Assembly: GCA_037577475.1 (NCBI GenBank)
Contig: JBAGJB010000231.1
Span: 1-64,000 of the forward strand
Length of the DNA: 64,000 nucleotides
Source: Chaunax sp. Z400
Taxonomy: Eukaryota > Chordata > Actinopteri > Lophiiformes > Chaunacidae
Reading direction: 5' to 3'
Shown here in pieces: positions 46,668-59,730 of the stretch. The translations under genes and the position numbers were made by a program. How positions within the stretch are numbered: the stretch's first letter is position 1; every line of letters starts with the position of its first letter. A model generated the notes under the pieces. That model saw only the letters and a program-made list of their open reading frames with translations, made no database searches and was not told the DNA's origin.

Positions 46668-47746
46668 CGGACAAGTGTGGGTTAGGGGTTAGGGTTAGGG
46701 TTAGGGTTAGGGTTAAGGGGATAAAAACTCAATCGGGGCCCTACCCGGGTTGGTAACTTTTGAACGGAAGGTCGTAGAGACTCGGGGATAAGCTCTTTCA
46801 ACGGTTTTATGGGGTCTCCAAGAACGTCAGCAGGTAAACCGAGTCTCTACGACTTACGGTTCCCGAGATATGACATGTATTTTTGGTGATTTTTGGAATT
46901 TTTGTATCTCGGGAACGGAAGGTCGTAGAGACTCGGGGAGAAGTCTGGCGTGTTCAGAGACCACGAATTATGTCCGACGGATCATGGTACCGAGTCTCTA
47001 CGACCTTCCGTTCCCGAGTTATACTCGAGTTTATTTTCCCATTGAAGTGAGTGGGGTTTGGTTCGCCTATAGTGAATGTGTGTATCTCGGAAACGGAAGG
47101 TCGTAGAGACTCGGGACCAACGTCCGTCTAGGGGTTTATGTGGTCTCTGAGAACACCAGTCTTTGTCCCGAGTCTGTGCGACCTTCCTTTCCCGAGATAT
47201 GACATGTCCAGTAGGGGCGTATTTTGAATGTCTGTATCTCGGGAACGGAAGGTCGTAGAGACTCGTGGAGAAGTCTGGCGTGTTCAGAGACCACGAATTA
47301 TGTCGGACGGATCATGGTCCCGAGTCTCTACGACCTTCCGTTCCCGAGTTATACTCAAGTTTATTTTCCCATTGAAGTGAATGGGGTTTGGTTCGCCTAT
47401 AGTGAATGTGTTTATCTCGGAAACGGAAGGTCGTAGAGACTCGGGACCAACGTCCGTCTAGGGGTTTATGTGGTCTCTGAGAACACCAGTCTTTGTCCCG
47501 AGTCTGTGCGACCTTCCTTTCCCGAGATATGACATGTCCAGTAGGGGCGTATTTTGAATGTCTGTATCTCGGGAACGGAAGGTCGTAGAGACTCGGGGAT
47601 AAGCTCTTTCAATGGTTTTATGGGGTCTCCAAGAATGCCAGCGGGTAAACCGAGTCTCTACGACTTACGGTTCCCGAGATATGACATGTATTTTTGGTGA
47701 TTTTTGGAATTTTTGTATCTCGGGAACGGAAGGTCGTAGAGACTCG
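46668..47746 (+). repeat. Block D32: D-Bd-C-A-C-A-B
   Basis: Starts: D46668, B46785, C46936, A47114, C47266, A47444, B47596. Alpha haplotype with a normal TTAAGGGG end. C46936 has GGTACCGAG, ACTCGAG and GTGAGTGGG. It is 1,079 bp long like the D-Bd-C-A-B-C-A blocks but from a different module order. Confidence 0.95.
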
Positions 47747-48489
47747 CGGACAAGTGTGGGTTAGGGGTTAGGGTTAGGGTTAGGGTTAGGGGGATAAAAA
47801 CTCAATCGGGGCCCTACCCGGGTTGGTAACTTTTGAACGGAAGGTCGTAGAGACTCGGGGATAAGCTCTTTCAACGGTTTTATGGGGTCTCCAAGAACGT
47901 CAGCAGGTAAACCGAGTCTCTACGACTTACGGTTCCCGAGATATGACATGTATTTTTGGTGATTTTTGGAATTTTTGTATCTCGGGAACGGAAGGTCGTA
48001 GAGACTCGGGGAGAAGTCTGGCGTGTTCAGAGACCACGAATTATGTCCAACGGATCATGGTCCCGAGTCTCTACGACCTTCCGTTCCCGAGTTATACTCA
48101 AGTTTATTTTCCCATTGAAGTGAGTGGGGTTTGGTTCGCCTATAGTGAATGTGTGTATCTCGGAAACGGAAGGTCGTAGAGACTCGGGACCAACGTCCGT
48201 CTAGGGGTTTATGTGGTCTCTGAGAACACCAGTCTTTGTCCCGAGTCTGTGCGACCTTCCTTTCCCGAGATATGACATGTCCAGTAGGGGCGTATTTTGA
48301 ATGTCTGTATCTCGGGAACGGAAGGTCGTAGAGACTCGGGGATAAGCTCTTTCAATGGTTTTATGGGGTCTCCAAGAATGCCAGCGGGTAAACCGAGTCT
48401 CTACGACTTACGGTTCCCGAGATATGACATGTATTTTTGGTGATTTTTGGAATTTTTGTATCTCGGGAACGGAAGGTCGTAGAGACTCG
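47747..48489 (+). repeat. Block D33: short D-Bd-C-A-B
   Basis: Starts: D47747 (111 bp, ending TTAGGGGG), B47858, C48009, A48187, B48339. Alpha haplotype. C48009 has TCCAACGG together with GTGAGTGGG. Confidence 0.95.
47758..47793 (+). repeat. Telomeric tract ending TTAGGGGG (D33, alpha haplotype)
   Basis: TTAGGGG, three TTAGGG and a terminal TTAGGGGG replace the usual TTAAGGGG ending. D34 and D35 carry the same ending, which marks these three neighbours as recent copies of one another. Confidence 0.92.
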
Positions 48490-49562
48490 CGGACAAGTGT
48501 GGGTTAGGGGTTAGGGTTAGGGTTAGGGTTAGGGGGATAAAAACTCAATCGGGGCCCTACCCGGGTTGGTAACTTTTGAACGGAAGGTCGTAGAGACTCG
48601 GGGATAAGCTCTTTCAACGGTTTTATGGGGTCTCCAAGAACGTCAGCAGGTAAACCGAGTCTCTACGACTTACGGTTCCCGAGATATGACATGTATTTTT
48701 GGTGATTTTTGGAATTTTTGTATCTCGGGAACGGAAGGTCGTAGAGACTCGGGGAGAAGTCTGGCGTGTTCAGAGACCACGAATTATGTCGGACGGATCA
48801 TGGTACCGAGTCTCTACGACCTTCCGTTCCCGAGTTATACTCAAGTTTATTTTCCCATTGAAGTGAGTGGGGTTTGGTTCGCCTATAGTGAATGTGTGTA
48901 TCTCGGAAACGGAAGGTCGTAGAGACTCGGGACCAACGTCCGTCTAGGGGTTTATGTGGTCTCTGAGAACACCAGTCTTTGTCCCGAGTCTGTGCGACCT
49001 TCCTTTCCCGAGATATGACATGTCCAGTAGGGGCGTATTTTGAATGTCTGTATCTCGGGAACGGAAGGTCGTAGAGACTCGTGGAGAAGTCTGGCGTGTT
49101 CAGAGACCACGAATTATGTCGGACGGATCATGGTCCCGAGTCTCTACGACCTTCCGTTCCCGAGTTATACTCAAGTTTATTTTCCCATTGAAGTGAATGG
49201 GGTTTGGTTCGCCTATAGTGAATGTGTGTATCTCGGAAACGGAAGGTCGTAGAGACTCGGGACCAACGTCCGTCTAGGGGTTTATGTGGTCTCTGAGAAC
49301 ACCAGTCTTTGTCCCGAGTCTGTGCGACCTTCCTTTCCCGAGATATGACATGTCCAGTAGGGGCGTATTTTGAATGTCTGTATCTCGGGAACGGAAGGTC
49401 GTAGAGACTCGGGGATAAGCTCTTTCAATGGTTTTATGGGGTCTCCAAGAATGCCAGCGGATAAACCGAGTCTCTACGACTTACGGTTCCCGAGATATGA
49501 CATGTATTTTTGGTGATTTTTGGAATTTTTGTATCTCGGGAACGGAAGGTCGTAGAGACTCG
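48490..49562 (+). repeat. Block D34: short D-Bd-C-A-C-A-B
   Basis: Starts: D48490 (111 bp, ending TTAGGGGG), B48601, C48752, A48930, C49082, A49260, B49412. Alpha haplotype. C48752 has TCGGACGG, GGTACCGAG and GTGAGTGGG; B49412 has a private CGGATAAACC. Confidence 0.95.
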
Positions 49563-50484
49563 CGGACAAGTGTGGGTTAGGGGTTAGGGTTAGGGTTAGG
49601 GTTAGGGGGATAAAAACTCAATCGGGGCCCTACCCGGGTTGGTAACTTTTGAACGGAAGGTCGTAGAGACTCGGGGATAAGCTCTTTCAACGGTTTTATG
49701 GGGTCTCCAAGAACGTCAGCAGGTAAACCGAGTCTCTACGACTTACGGTTCCCGAGATATGACATGTATTTTTGGTGATTTTTGGAATTTTTGTATCTCG
49801 GGAACGGAAGGTCGTAGAGACTCGGGGAGAAGTCTGGCGTGTTCAGAGACCACGAATTATGTCCGACGGATCATGGTACCGAGTCTCTACGACCTTCCGT
49901 TCCCGAGTTATACTCAAGTTTATTTTCCCATTGAAGTGAGTGGGGTTTGGTTCGCCTATAGTGAATGTGTGTATCTCGGAAACGGAAGGTCGTAGAGACT
50001 CGGGACCAACGTCCGTCTAGGGGTTTATGTGGTCTCTGAGAACACCAGTCTTTGTCCCGAGTCTGTGCGACCTTCCTTTCCCGAGATATGACATGTCCAG
50101 TAGGGGCGTATTTTGAATGTCTGTATCTCGGGAACGGAAGGTCGTAGAGACTCGTGGAGAAGTCTGGCGTGTTCAGAGACCACGAATTATGTCGGACGGA
50201 TCATGGTCCCGAGTCTCTACGACCTTCCGTTCCCGAGTTATACTCAAGTTTATTTTCCCATTGAAGTGAATGGGGTTTGGTTCGCCTATAGTGAATGTGT
50301 GTATCTCGGAAACGGAAGGTCGTAGAGACTCGGGACCAACGTCCGTCTAGGGGTTTATGTGGTCTCTGAGAACACCAGTCTTTGTCCCGAGTCTGTGCGA
50401 CCTTCCTTTCCCGAGATATGACATGTCCAGTAGGGGCGTATTTTGAATGTCTGTATCTCGGGAACGGAAGGTCGTAGAGACTCG
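49563..50484 (+). repeat. Block D35: short D-Bd-C-A-C-A
   Basis: Starts: D49563 (111 bp, ending TTAGGGGG), B49674, C49825, A50003, C50155, A50333. Last of the four consecutive alpha blocks. C49825 has GGTACCGAG and GTGAGTGGG. Confidence 0.95.
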
Positions 50485-50601
50485 CGGACAAGTGTGGGTT
50501 AGGGGTTAGGGTTAGGGTTAGGGTTAGGGTTAAGGGGATAAAAACTCAATGGGGGCCCTACCCGGGTTGGTAACTTTTGAACGGAATGTCGTAGAGACTC
50601 G
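50485..50601 (+). repeat. Module D, gamma haplotype (D36)
   Basis: The R arm reads GAATGTCG in place of GAAGGTCG (T at 50587). The following B has CAACGG but keeps AATGCCAGCGGG and has GGAATGTTTG. A second B follows directly. The same combination recurs at D38 (52643), D42 (57132) and D45 (59731). Confidence 0.92.
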
Positions 50602-51233
50602 GGGATAAGCTCTTTCAACGGTTTTATGGGGTCTCCAAGAATGCCAGCGGGTAAACCGAGTCTCTACGACTTACGGTTCCCGAGATATGACATGTATTTT
50701 TGGTGATTTTTGGAATGTTTGTATCTCGGGAACGGAAGGTCGTAGAGACTCGGGGATGAGCTCTTTCAATGGTTTTATGGGGTCTCCAAGAATGCCAACG
50801 GGTAAACCGAGTCTCTACGACTTACGGTTCCCGAGATATGACATGTATTTTTGGTGATTTTTGGAATTTTTGTATCTCGGGAACGGAAGGTCGTAGAGAC
50901 TCGGGGAGAAGTCTGGCGTGTTCAGAGACCACGAATTATGTCCGACGGATCATGGTCCCGAGTCTCTACGACCTTCCGTTCCCGAGTTATACTCAAGTTT
51001 ATTTTCCCATTGAAGTGAATGGGGTTTGGTTCGCCTATAGTGAATGTGTGTATCTCGGAAACGGAAGGTCGTAGAGACTCGGGACCAACGTCCGTCTAGG
51101 GGTTTATGTGGTCTCTGAGAACACCAGTCTTTGTCCCGAGTCTGTGCGACCTTCCTTTCCCGAGATATGACATGTCCAGTAGGGGCGTATTTTGAATGTC
51201 TGTATCTCGGGAACGGAAGGTCGTAGAGACTCG
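50485..51233 (+). repeat. Block D36: D-B-B-C-A
   Basis: Starts: D50485, B50602, B50753, C50904, A51082. Gamma haplotype. First of four B-B doublets. The second B has GGGATGAGC (G at 50758) and GCCAACGGG. Confidence 0.95.
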
Positions 51234-52642
51234 CGGACAAGTGTGGGTTAGGGGTTAGGGTTAGGGTTAGGGTTAGGGTTAAGGGGATAAAAACTCAATG
51301 GGGGCCCTACCCGGGTTGGTAACTTTTGAACGGAAGGTCGTAGAGACTCGGGGATAAGCTCTTTCAACGGTTTTATGGGGTCTCCAAGAACGTCAGCAGG
51401 TAAACCGAGTCTCTACGATTTACGGTTCCCGAGATATGACATGTATTTTTGGTGATTTTTGGAATTTTTGTATCTCGGGAACGGAAGGTCGTAGAGACTC
51501 GGGGAGAAGTCTGGCGTGTTCAGAGACCACGAATTATGTCCAACGGATCATGGTCCCGAGTCTCTACGACCTTCCGTTCCCGAGTTATACTCAAGTTTAT
51601 TTTCCCATTGAAGTGAATGGGGTTTGGTTCGCCTATAGTGAATGTGTGTATCTCGGAAACGGAAGGTCGTAGAGACTCGGGCCCAACGTCTGTCTAGGGG
51701 TTTATGTGGTCTCTGAGAACACCAGTCGTTGTCCCGAGTCTGTGCGACCTTCCTTTCCCGAGATATGACATGTCCAGTAGGGGCGTATTTTGAATGTCTG
51801 TATCTCGGGAACGGAAGGTCGTAGAGACTCGTGGAGAAGTCTGGCGTGTTCAGAGACCACGAATTATGTCGGACGGATCATGGTCCCGAGTCTCTACGAC
51901 CTTCCGTTCCCGAGTTATACTCAAGTTTATTTTCCCATTGAAGTGAATGGGGTTTGGTTCGCCTATAGTGAATGTGTGTATCTCGGAAACGGAAGGTCGT
52001 AGAGACTCGGGACCAACCTCCGTCTAGGGGTTTATGTGGTCTCTGAGAACACCAGTCTTTGTCCCGAGTCTGTGCGACCTTCCTTTCCCGAGATATGACA
52101 TGTCCAGTAGGGGCGTATTTTGAATGTCTGTATCTCGGGAACGGAAGGTCGTAGAGACTCGGGGATAAGCTCTTTCAATGGTTTTATGGGGTCTCCAAGA
52201 ATGCCAGCGGGTAAACCGAGTCTCTACGACTTACGGTTCCCGAGATATGACATGTATTTTTGGTGATTTTTGGAATTTTTGTATCTCGGGAACGGAAGGT
52301 CGTAGAGACTCGTGGAGAAGTCTGGCGTGTTCAGAGACCACGAATTATGTCGGACGGATCATGGTCCCGAGTCTCTACGACGTTCCGTTCCCGAGTTATA
52401 CTCAAGTTTATTTTCCCATTGAAGTGAATGGGGTTTGGTCCGCCTATAGTGAATGTGTGTATCTCGGAAACGGAAGGTCGTAGAGACTCGGGACCAACGT
52501 CCGTCTAGGGGTTTATGTGGTCTCTGAGAACACCAGTCTTTGTCCCGAGTCTGTGCGACCTTCCTTTCCCGAGATATGACATGTCCAGTAGGGGCGTATT
52601 TTGAATGTCTGTATCTCGGGAACGGAAGGTCGTAGAGACTCG
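51234..52642 (+). repeat. Block D37: D-Bd-C-A-C-A-B-C-A
   Basis: Starts: D51234, B51351, C51502, A51680, C51832, A52010, B52162, C52313, A52491. Beta haplotype. Private changes: ACCAGTCGTTG in A51680, CAACCTCCG in A52010, and GACGTTCCG in the L arm of C52313. Confidence 0.95.
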
Positions 52643-53391
52643 CGGACAAGTGTGGGTTAGGGGTTAGGGTTAGGGTTAGGGTTAGGGTTAAGGGGATAAA
52701 AACTCAATGGGGGCCCTACCCGGGTTGGTAACTTTTGAACGGAATGTCGTAGAGACTCGGGGATAAGCTCTTTCAACGGTTTTATGGGGTCTCCAAGAAT
52801 GCCAGCGGGTAAACCGAGTCTCTACGACTTACGGTTCCCGAGATATGACATGTATTTTTGGTGATTTTTGGAATGTTTGTATCTCGGGAACGGAAGGTCG
52901 TAGAGACTCGGGGATGAGCTCTTTCAATGGTTTTATGGGGTCTCCAAGAATGCCAACGGGTAAACCGAGTCTCTACGACTTACGGTTCCCGAGATATGAC
53001 ATGTATTTTTGGTGATTTTTGGAATTTTTGTATCTCGGGAACGGAAGGTCGTAGAGACTCGGGGAGAAGTCTGGCGTGTTCAGAGACCACGAATTATGTC
53101 CGACGGATCATGGTCCCGAGTCTCTACGACCTTCCGTTCCCGAGTTATACTCAAGTTTATTTTCCCATTGAAGTGAATGGGGTTTGGTTCGCCTATAGTG
53201 AATGTGTGTATCTCGGAAACGGAAGGTCGTAGAGACTCGGGACCAACGTCCGTCTAGGGGTTTATGTGGTCTCTGAGAACACCAGTCTTTGTCCCGAGTC
53301 TGTGCGACCTTCCTTTCCCGAGATATGACATGTCCAGTAGGGGCGTATTTTGAATGTCTGTATCTCGGGAACGGAAGGTCGTAGAGACTCG
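52643..53391 (+). repeat. Block D38: D-B-B-C-A
   Basis: Starts: D52643, B52760, B52911, C53062, A53240. Gamma haplotype. Copy of block D36 at +2,158 (GGGATGAGC G at 52916). Confidence 0.95.
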
Positions 53392-54319
53392 CGGACAAGT
53401 GTGGGTTAGGGGTTAGGGTTAGGGTTAGGGTTAGGGTTAAGGGGATAAAAACTCAATGGGGGCCCTACCCGGGTTGGTAACTTTTGAACGGAAGGTCGTA
53501 GAGACTCGGGGATAAGCTCTTTCAACGGTTTTATGGGGTCTCCAAGAACGTCAGCAGGTAAACCGAGTCTCTACGATTTACGGTTCCCGAGATATGACAT
53601 GTATTTTTGGTGATTTTTGGAATTTTTGTATCTCGGGAACGGAAGGTCGTAGAGACTCGGGGAGAAGTCTGGCGTGTTCAGAGACCACGGATTATGTCCA
53701 ACGGATCATGGTCCCGAGTCTCTACGACCTTCCGTTCCCGAGTTATACTCAAGTTTATTTTCCCATTGAAGTGAATGGGGTTTGGTTCGCCTATAGTGAA
53801 TGTGTGTATCTCGGAAACGGAAGGTCGTAGAGACTCGGGCCCAACGTCTGTCTAGGGGTTTATGTGGTCTCTGAGAACACCAGTCTTTGTCCCGAGTCTG
53901 TGCGACCTTCCTTTCCCGAGATATGACATGTCCAGTAGGGGCGTATTTTGAATGTCTGTATCTCGGGAACGGAAGGTCGTAGAGACTCGTGGAGAAGTCT
54001 GGCGTGTTCAGAGACCACGAATTATGTCGGACGGATCATGGTCCCGAGTCTCTACGACCTTCCGTTCCCGAGTTATACTCAAGTTTATTTTCCCATTGAA
54101 GTGAATGGGGTTTGGTTCGCCTATAGTGAATGTGTGTATCTCGGAAACGGAAGGTCGTAGAGACTCGGGACCAACGTCTGTCTAGGGGTTTATGTGGTCT
54201 CTGAGAACACCAGTCTTTGTCCCGAGTCTGTGCGACCTTCCTTTCCCGAGATATGACATGTCCAGTAGGGGCGTATTTTGAATGTCTGTATCTCGGGAAC
54301 GGAAGGTCGTAGAGACTCG
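53392..54319 (+). repeat. Block D39: D-Bd-C-A-C-A
   Basis: Starts: D53392, B53509, C53660, A53838, C53990, A54168. Beta haplotype. C53660 has ACCACGGATT (G at 53690). Recurs as block D43 at +4,489. Confidence 0.95.
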
Positions 54320-55241
54320 CGGACAAGTGTGGGTTAGGGGTTAGGGTTAGGGTTAGGTTTAAGGGGATAAAAACTCAATGGGGGCCCTACCCGGGTTGGT
54401 AACTTTTGAACGGAAGGTCGTAGAGACTCGGGGATAAGCTCTTTCAACGGTTTTATGGGGTCTCCAAGAACGTCAGCAGGTAAACCGAGTCTCTACGATT
54501 TACGGTTCCCGAGATATGACATGTATTTTTGGTGATTTTTGGAATTTTTGTATCTCGGGAACGGAAGGTCGTAGAGACTCGGGGAGAAGTCTGGCGTGTT
54601 CAGAGACCACGAATTATGTCCAACGGATCATGGTCCCGAGTCTCTACGACCTTCCGTTCCCGAGTTATACTCAAGTTTATTTTCCCATTGAAGTGAATGG
54701 GGTTTGGTTCGCCTATAGTGAATGTGTGTATCTCGGAAACGGAAGGTCGTAGAGACTCGGGCCCAACGTCTGTCTAGGGTTTTATGTGGTCTCTGAGAAC
54801 ACCAGTCTTTGTCCCGAGTCTGTGCGACCTTCCTTTCCCGAGATATGACATGTCCAGTAGGGGCGTATTTTGAATGTCTGTATCTCGGGAACGGAAGGTC
54901 GTAGAGACTCGTGGAGAAGTCTGGCGTGTTCAGAGACCACGAATTATGTCGGACGGATCATGGTCCCGAGTCTCTACGACCTTCCGTTCCCGAGTTATAC
55001 TCAAGTTTATTTTCCCATTGAAGTGAATGGGGTTTGGTTCGCCTATAGTGAATGTGTGTATCTCGGAAACGGAAGGTCGTAGAGACTCGGGACCAACGTC
55101 CGTCTAGGGGTTTATGTGGTCTCTGAGAACACCAGTCTTTGTCCCGAGTCTGTGCGACCTTCCTTTCCCGAGATATGACATGTCCAGTAGGGGCGTATTT
55201 TGAATGTCTGTATCTCGGGAACGGAAGGTCGTAGAGACTCG
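54320..55241 (+). repeat. Block D40: short D-Bd-C-A-C-A
   Basis: Starts: D54320 (111 bp, with TTAGGT unit), B54431, C54582, A54760, C54912, A55090. A54760 has CTAGGGTTTTATG (T at 54780). Recurs as block D44 at +4,489 up to the loop of C54912. Confidence 0.95.
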
Positions 55242-57131
55242 CGGACAAGTGTGGGTTAGGGGTTAGGGTTAGGGTTAGGGTTAGGGTTAAGGGGATAAAA
55301 ACTCAATGGGGGCCCTACCCGGGTTGGTAACTTTTGAACGGAAGGTCGTAGAGACTCGGGGATAAGCTCTTTCAACGGTTTTATGGGGTCTCCAAGAACG
55401 TCAGCAGGTAAACCGAGTCTCTACGATTTACGGTTCCCGAGATATGACATGTATTTTTGGTGATTTTTGGAATTTTTGTATCTCGGGAACGGAAGGTCGT
55501 AGAGACTCGGGGAGAAGTCTGGCGTGTTCAGAGACCACGAATTATGTCCAACGGATCATGGTCCCGAGTCTCTACGACCTTCCGTTCCCGAGTTATACTC
55601 AAGTTTATTTTCCCATTGAAGTGAATGGGGTTTGGTTCGCCTATAGTGAATGTGTGTATCTCGGAAACGGAAGGTCGTAGAGACTCGGGCCCAACGTCTG
55701 TCTAGGGGTTTATGTGGTCTCTGAGAACACCAGTCTTTGTCCCGAGTCTGTGCGACCTTCCTTTCCCGAGATATGACATGTCCAGTAGGGGCGTATTTTG
55801 AATGTCTGTATCTCGGGAACGGAAGGTCGTAGAGACTCGTGGAGAAGTCTGGCGTGTTCAGAGACCACGAATTATGTCGGACGGATCATGGTCCCGAGTC
55901 TCTACGACCTTCCGTTCCCGAGTTATACTCAAGTTTATTTTCCCATTGAAGTGAATGGGGTTTGGTTCGCCTATAGTGAATGTGTGTATCTCGGAAACGG
56001 AAGGTCGTAGAGACTCGGGACCAACGTCCGTCTAGGGGTTTATGTGGTCTCTGAGAACACCAGTCTTTGTCCCGAGTCTGTGCGACCTTCCTTTCCCGAG
56101 ATATGACATGTCCAGTAGGGGCGTATTTTGAATGTCTGTATCTCGGGAACGGAAGGTCGTAGAGACTCGGGGATAAGCTCTTTCAATGGTTTTATGGGGT
56201 CTCCAAGAATGCCAGCGGGTAAACCGAGTCTCTACGACTTACGGTTCCCGAGATATGACATGTATTTTTGGTGATTTTTGGAATTTTTGTATCTCGGGAA
56301 CGGAAGGTCGTAGAGACTCGTGGAGAAGTCTGGCGTGTTCAGAGACCACGAATTATGTCCGACGGATCAGGGTCCCGAGTCTCTACGACCTTCCGTTCCC
56401 GAGTTATACTCAAGTTTATTTTCCCATTGAAGTGAATGGGGTTTGGTTCGCCTATAGTGAATGTGTGTATCTCGGAAACGGAAGGTCTTAGAGACTCGGG
56501 ACCAACGTCCGTCTAGGGGTTTATGTGGTCTCTGAGAACACCAGTCTTTGTCCCGAGTCTGTGCGACCTTCCTTTCCCGAGATATGACATGTCCAGTAGG
56601 GGCGTATTTTGAATGTCTGTATCTCGGGAACGGAAGGTCGTAGAGACTCGGGGATAAGCTCTTTCAATGGTTTTATGGGGTCTCCAAGAATGCCAGCGGG
56701 TAAACCGAGTCTCTACGACTTACGGTTCCCGAGATATGACATGTATTTTTGGTGATTTTTGGAATTTTTGTATCTCGGGAACGGAAGGTCGTAGAGACTC
56801 GTGGAGAAGTCTGGCGTGTTCAGAGACCACGAATTATGTCGGACGGATCATGGTCCCGAGTCTCTACGACCTTCCGTTCCCGAGTTATACTCAAGTTTAT
56901 TTTCCCATTGAAGTGAATGGGGTTTGGTCCGCCTATAGTGAATGTGTGTATCTCGGAAACGGAAGGTCGTAGAGACTCGGGCCCAACGTCTGTCTAGGGG
57001 TTTATGTGGTCTCTGAGAACAACAGTCTTTGTCCCGAGTCTGTGCGACCTTCCTTTCCCGAGATATGACATGTCCAGTAGGGGCGTATTTTGAATGTCTG
57101 TATCTCGGGAACGGAAGGTCGTAGAGACTCG
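55242..57131 (+). repeat. Block D41: D-Bd-C-A-C-A-B-C-A-B-C-A
   Basis: Starts: D55242, B55359, C55510, A55688, C55840, A56018, B56170, C56321, A56499, B56651, C56802, A56980. C56321 has ATCAGGG and an R arm with GGTCTTAGAG. A56980 is the GGCCCAACGTCTG subtype with a private AACAACAG (A at 57022) shared only with A59579. Confidence 0.95.
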
Positions 57132-57880
57132 CGGACAAGTGTGGGTTAGGGGTTAGGGTTAGGGTTAGGGTTAGGGTTAAGGGGATAAAAACTCAATGGG
57201 GGCCCTACCCGGGTTGGTAACTTTTGAACGGAATGTCGTAGAGACTCGGGGATAAGCTCTTTCAACGGTTTTATGGGGTCTCCAAGAATGCCAGCGGGTA
57301 AACCGAGTCTCTACGACTTACGGTTCCCGAGATATGACATGTATTTTTGGTGATTTTTGGAATGTTTGTATCTCGGGAACGGAAGGTCGTAGAGACTCGG
57401 GGATGAGCTCTTTCAATGGTTTTATGGGGTCTCCAAGAATGCCAACGGGTAAACCGAGTCTCTACGACTTACGGTTCCCGAGATATGACATGTATTTTTG
57501 GTGATTTTTGGAATTTTTGTATCTCGGGAACGGAAGGTCGTAGAGACTCGGGGAGAAGTCTGGCGTGTTCAGAGACCACGAATTATGTCCGACGGATCAT
57601 GGTCCCGAGTCTCTACGACCTTCCGTTCCCGAGTTATACTCAAGTTTATTTTCCCATTGAAGTGAATGGGGTTTGGTTCGCCTATAGTGAATGTGTGTAT
57701 CTCGGAAACGGAAGGTCGTAGAGACTCGGGACCAACGTCCGTCTAGGGGTTTATGTGGTCTCTGAGAACACCAGTCTTTGTCCCGAGTCTGTGCGACCTT
57801 CCTTTCCCGAGATATGACATGTCCAGTAGGGGCGTATTTTGAATGTCTGTATCTCGGGAACGGAAGGTCGTAGAGACTCG
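57132..57880 (+). repeat. Block D42: D-B-B-C-A
   Basis: Starts: D57132, B57249, B57400, C57551, A57729. Gamma haplotype. Copy of block D38 at +4,489. Confidence 0.95.
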
Positions 57881-58808
57881 CGGACAAGTGTGGGTTAGGG
57901 GTTAGGGTTAGGGTTAGGGTTAGGGTTAAGGGGATAAAAACTCAATGGGGGCCCTACCCGGGTTGGTAACTTTTGAACGGAAGGTCGTAGAGACTCGGGG
58001 ATAAGCTCTTTCAACGGTTTTATGGGGTCTCCAAGAACGTCAGCAGGTAAACCGAGTCTCTACGATTTACGGTTCCCGAGATATGACATGTATTTTTGGT
58101 GATTTTTGGAATTTTTGTATCTCGGGAACGGAAGGTCGTAGAGACTCGGGGAGAAGTCTGGCGTGTTCAGAGACCACGGATTATGTCCAACGGATCATGG
58201 TCCCGAGTCTCTACGACCTTCCGTTCCCGAGTTATACTCAAGTTTATTTTCCCATTGAAGTGAATGGGGTTTGGTTCGCCTATAGTGAATGTGTGTATCT
58301 CGGAAACGGAAGGTCGTAGAGACTCGGGCCCAACGTCTGTCTAGGGGTTTATGTGGTCTCTGAGAACACCAGTCTTTGTCCCGAGTCTGTGCGACCTTCC
58401 TTTCCCGAGATATGACATGTCCAGTAGGGGCGTATTTTGAATGTCTGTATCTCGGGAACGGAAGGTCGTAGAGACTCGTGGAGAAGTCTGGCGTGTTCAG
58501 AGACCACGAATTATGTCGGACGGATCATGGTCCCGAGTCTCTACGACCTTCCGTTCCCGAGTTATACTCAAGTTTATTTTCCCATTGAAGTGAATGGGGT
58601 TTGGTTCGCCTATAGTGAATGTGTGTATCTCGGAAACGGAAGGTCGTAGAGACTCGGGACCAACGTCTGTCTAGGGGTTTATGTGGTCTCTGAGAACACC
58701 AGTCTTTGTCCCGAGTCTGTGCGACCTTCCTTTCCCGAGATATGACATGTCCAGTAGGGGCGTATTTTGAATGTCTGTATCTCGGGAACGGAAGGTCGTA
58801 GAGACTCG
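57881..58808 (+). repeat. Block D43: D-Bd-C-A-C-A
   Basis: Starts: D57881, B57998, C58149, A58327, C58479, A58657. Copy of block D39, including ACCACGGATT (G at 58179). Confidence 0.95.
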
Positions 58809-59730
58809 CGGACAAGTGTGGGTTAGGGGTTAGGGTTAGGGTTAGGTTTAAGGGGATAAAAACTCAATGGGGGCCCTACCCGGGTTGGTAACTTTTGAAC
58901 GGAAGGTCGTAGAGACTCGGGGATAAGCTCTTTCAACGGTTTTATGGGGTCTCCAAGAACGTCAGCAGGTAAACCGAGTCTCTACGATTTACGGTTCCCG
59001 AGATATGACATGTATTTTTGGTGATTTTTGGAATTTTTGTATCTCGGGAACGGAAGGTCGTAGAGACTCGGGGAGAAGTCTGGCGTGTTCAGAGACCACG
59101 AATTATGTCCAACGGATCATGGTCCCGAGTCTCTACGACCTTCCGTTCCCGAGTTATACTCAAGTTTATTTTCCCATTGAAGTGAATGGGGTTTGGTTCG
59201 CCTATAGTGAATGTGTGTATCTCGGAAACGGAAGGTCGTAGAGACTCGGGCCCAACGTCTGTCTAGGGTTTTATGTGGTCTCTGAGAACACCAGTCTTTG
59301 TCCCGAGTCTGTGCGACCTTCCTTTCCCGAGATATGACATGTCCAGTAGGGGCGTATTTTGAATGTCTGTATCTCGGGAACGGAAGGTCGTAGAGACTCG
59401 TGGAGAAGTCTGGCGTGTTCAGAGACCACGAATTATGTCGGACGGATCATGGTCCCGAGTCTCTACGACCTTCCGTTCCCGAGTTATACTCAAGTTTATT
59501 TTCCCATTGAAGTGAATGGGGTTTGGTCCGCCTATAGTGAATGTGTGTATCTCGGAAACGGAAGGTCGTAGAGACTCGGGCCCAACGTCTGTCTAGGGGT
59601 TTATGTGGTCTCTGAGAACAACAGTCTTTGTCCCGAGTCTGTGCGACCTTCCTTTCCCGAGATATGACATGTCCAGTAGGGGCGTATTTTGAATGTCTGT
59701 ATCTCGGGAACGGAAGGTCGTAGAGACTCG
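58809..59730 (+). repeat. Block D44: short D-Bd-C-A-C-A
   Basis: Starts: D58809 (111 bp), B58920, C59071, A59249, C59401, A59579. Copy of block D40 up to C59401, whose loop has GGTCCGCC. From there it matches C56802-A56980 at an offset of 2,599, including AACAACAG (A at 59621). The switch lies inside one C module. Confidence 0.95.
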
